Origin: Candidatus Krumholzibacteriota bacterium
GTDB lineage: Bacteria; Krumholzibacteriota; Krumholzibacteriia; Krumholzibacteriales; Krumholzibacteriaceae
DNA: 6,470 nucleotides
Direction of reading: 5' to 3'
Assembly: GCA_030672805.1 (NCBI GenBank)
Contig: DAOVFR010000148.1
Location: 1-6,470 of the forward strand
The notes beneath the pieces are model-generated. The model was not told the DNA's origin and made no database searches. It saw nothing but the letters and a program-made list of their open reading frames with translations. Below, piece by piece: positions 5,401 to 6,470 of the stretch (the first letter of the stretch is position 1; each line of letters opens with the position of its first letter). Position numbers and translations under genes: made by a program.

Positions 5401-6246
5401 CATCTCTATCAAGTGAACGATCTGAACGCAGGTGTCATACGCGGTGGCGGTCTCGGTATCCCAGGCGATGATCGTCAATGTATCGAAATCGCACACATTA
5501 CCCGCGCTTGCGTCCACGATACCGTAGACATCCTCGCATTCGCCGCCATCGACATCTATCGTGTCGCCCTGCGGGAAGCCGCCGCCGATATGACCGGTGC
5601 TCGAAATCTCGTAACTGTAGCTGACAGTCCCCACGCACGGATCACCGTTACAGACAGAGAACGGGATATGTGCCGCCGACTGTCCTTTCTCCACGTAATA
5701 GAGGCTGTCCTGTAAGATATAGAGCGACGGGGGCGTTTCGACGACGTGCAGGATCACCGTGTCGATCGAGTAGTACAGATTGTCGTCGTATATGTTCGGA
5801 TCCTCGCAGTCGCCGGCATCGGGCCTGCACAGAAGCATGTCATCACAGAACGCCATTACAGCGATGACGGTATCGTAATCACAGACAACCACCTCGCAGG
5901 GAACCGTGACGGTCACCTCGTTCCACCACAGGTATCCGGGATCGAGAATTTGGCACTCCCCCAGGGATGGATCTCCCACAATCGTCCAGCCGGCCGTGTC
6001 ATGGACATGCAGGCAGAATGTATCGGTTTCCGTGCAGGTGCCGGATACGAAACCGAAGTTCGTCGGCCCGAGGGTCCAGGTGTACGTCAGGCCGGCGACG
6101 ACATCATGTGTGTCCTCGCCGAAATCGACATAGAAGGCCGGATCGCCATCCATCGTCACGGCCCCGGCATCAACGGCAGCGCCCGATATCACGAAACAGG
6201 TTAATAGAACCAAATGCAAAACAGTGATTGCACCGTATCGGGTCAT
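5398..6246 (-). CDS. Cys-rich secreted beta-domain protein of unknown function
   Basis: I do not recognise a named family. The 282 residues start with a signal peptide (about 1-28, hydrophobic LHLVLLTCFVISGAA); the rest is acidic, rich in Tyr, Thr and Val, with few Lys, typical of an exported all-beta protein. Cysteines are at 16 (in the signal), 71, 78, 98, 117, 122, 134, 140, 147, 199, 204, 237, 252 and 273. Two copies of one motif, VCDYDTVIAVMAF (121-133) and VCDFDTLTIIAW (251-262), each preceded by a GEC segment, indicate two related Ig-like units; the segment LYILQDSLYYVEKGQ (175-189) starts the second. The ATG at 6246 follows AGGGGGTGA. Cytoplasmic enzyme functions are excluded. The frame continues past the TGA into a membrane anchor (see 5296-5400), so the annotated end may not be the true one. 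Confidence 0.8.
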   Translation of the reverse strand: MTRYGAITVLHLVLLTCFVISGAAVDAGAVTMDGDPAFYVDFGEDTHDVVAGLTYTWTLGPTNFGFVSGTCTETDTFCLHVHDTAGWTIVGDPSLGECQILDPGYLWWNEVTVTVPCEVVVCDYDTVIAVMAFCDDMLLCRPDAGDCEDPNIYDDNLYYSIDTVILHVVETPPSLYILQDSLYYVEKGQSAAHIPFSVCNGDPCVGTVSYSYEISSTGHIGGGFPQGDTIDVDGGECEDVYGIVDASAGNVCDFDTLTIIAWDTETATAYDTCVQIVHLIEM

Positions 6247-6402
6247 ATATTCACCCCCTTTCCAGACAATTGTTCCGAGAGGGCGGCAGTCAGGTTAATC
6301 CGATCCCCACGCGGTCGTCACGGATTACACCCGTTCGACAACCACATGCCATCGTTCACTTCGTTGGGATACAGTTTACTATTCCCCGGAAAGGTCGAAC
6401 CA
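6247..6402 (-). other. Long 5' leader of the Cys-rich protein gene
   Basis: About 155 nt separate the inferred transcription start from the ATG. The leader can form a hairpin with helices GTCG/CGAC (6339-6336, 6317-6314) and ACGG/CCGT (6334-6331, 6323-6320). It also holds a possible 20-codon leader ORF (6352-6290, starting MACGCRTGV) with a poor ribosome site. I could match it to no known riboswitch class. No protein gene is supported between 6247 and 6470. Confidence 0.3.
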
Positions 6403-6408
6403 GAATTC

Positions 6409-6437
6409 ATTATACCTCAAAACACGATAAGTATCAA
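6409..6437 (-). promoter_or_regulatory. Strong sigma-70-type promoter of the Cys-rich protein gene
   Basis: On the minus strand TTGATA (6437-6432) and a perfect TATAAT (6414-6409) are separated by exactly 17 nt, matching the consensus at 5/6 and 6/6. The flanking DNA is AT-rich. Transcription would start near 6402. Confidence 0.75.
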
Positions 6438-6470
6438 GAAAATAATGAATTAGCAATCCGCATGGAGAGT

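Noticed and set aside
1..6470. CRISPR arrays, tRNA or rRNA genes, insertion sequences
   Set aside because: No regular spaced repeats, cloverleaf signatures, transposase motifs or terminal inverted repeats were seen.

Overview
All the genes in this window lie on the minus strand. In transcription order (right to left) they are: a cysteine-rich exported protein; a small lipoprotein and truA; then tal, an htrA/degS-type protease, purB and the first 126 codons of purL, which runs off the left edge. Composition is moderately GC-rich. Promoters are of sigma-70 type, Shine-Dalgarno sites are good, and TGA, TAG and TAA are all used as stops. A Ser/His/Asp periplasmic protease, a lipoprotein and a secreted Cys-rich beta protein suggest a diderm bacterium. 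The Cys-rich protein with a 'VPxxGxxGL...' tail followed by arginines recalls secreted proteins of uncultured FCB-type lineages; this lineage guess is from memory and not tested.

Right end (about 5230-6470): a strong promoter (TTGATA-N17-TATAAT), a leader of about 155 nt, a signal-peptide protein with 14 cysteines, and a GC-rich stem-loop terminator. The reading frame stops at a TGA but continues in the same frame for 33 codons. Those codons encode Cys, Val-Pro, a hydrophobic membrane span and an Arg-rich end, which is the layout of a C-terminal anchor or sorting tail. A perfect 20-nt palindrome begins 16 nt after the TGA and presents a GGUC loop, resembling a bacterial SECIS element. This is the most unusual part of the window. 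Readthrough, selenocysteine insertion, a recent nonsense mutation and a sequencing error all remain open.

Middle (3868-5220): a promoter bracketed by a 9-bp inverted repeat drives a DUF4440/SnoaL-like lipoprotein gene and truA (tRNA pseudouridine synthase A). A diverged 33-bp tandem duplication sits on the junction of the two genes and carries a second copy of the truA start region.

Left (1-3780): a promoter with a perfect TATAAT precedes tal (class of small transaldolases), a membrane-anchored HtrA protease with one PDZ domain, purB (TTG start with a near-perfect Shine-Dalgarno) and purL. Spacings of 96, 38 and 6 nt and one clear upstream promoter suggest a single transcript. It would link pentose phosphate metabolism and envelope proteolysis with de novo purine synthesis. 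These are ordinary housekeeping genes, apart from a Pro-to-His change in the conserved PurL ESHNHPS motif.
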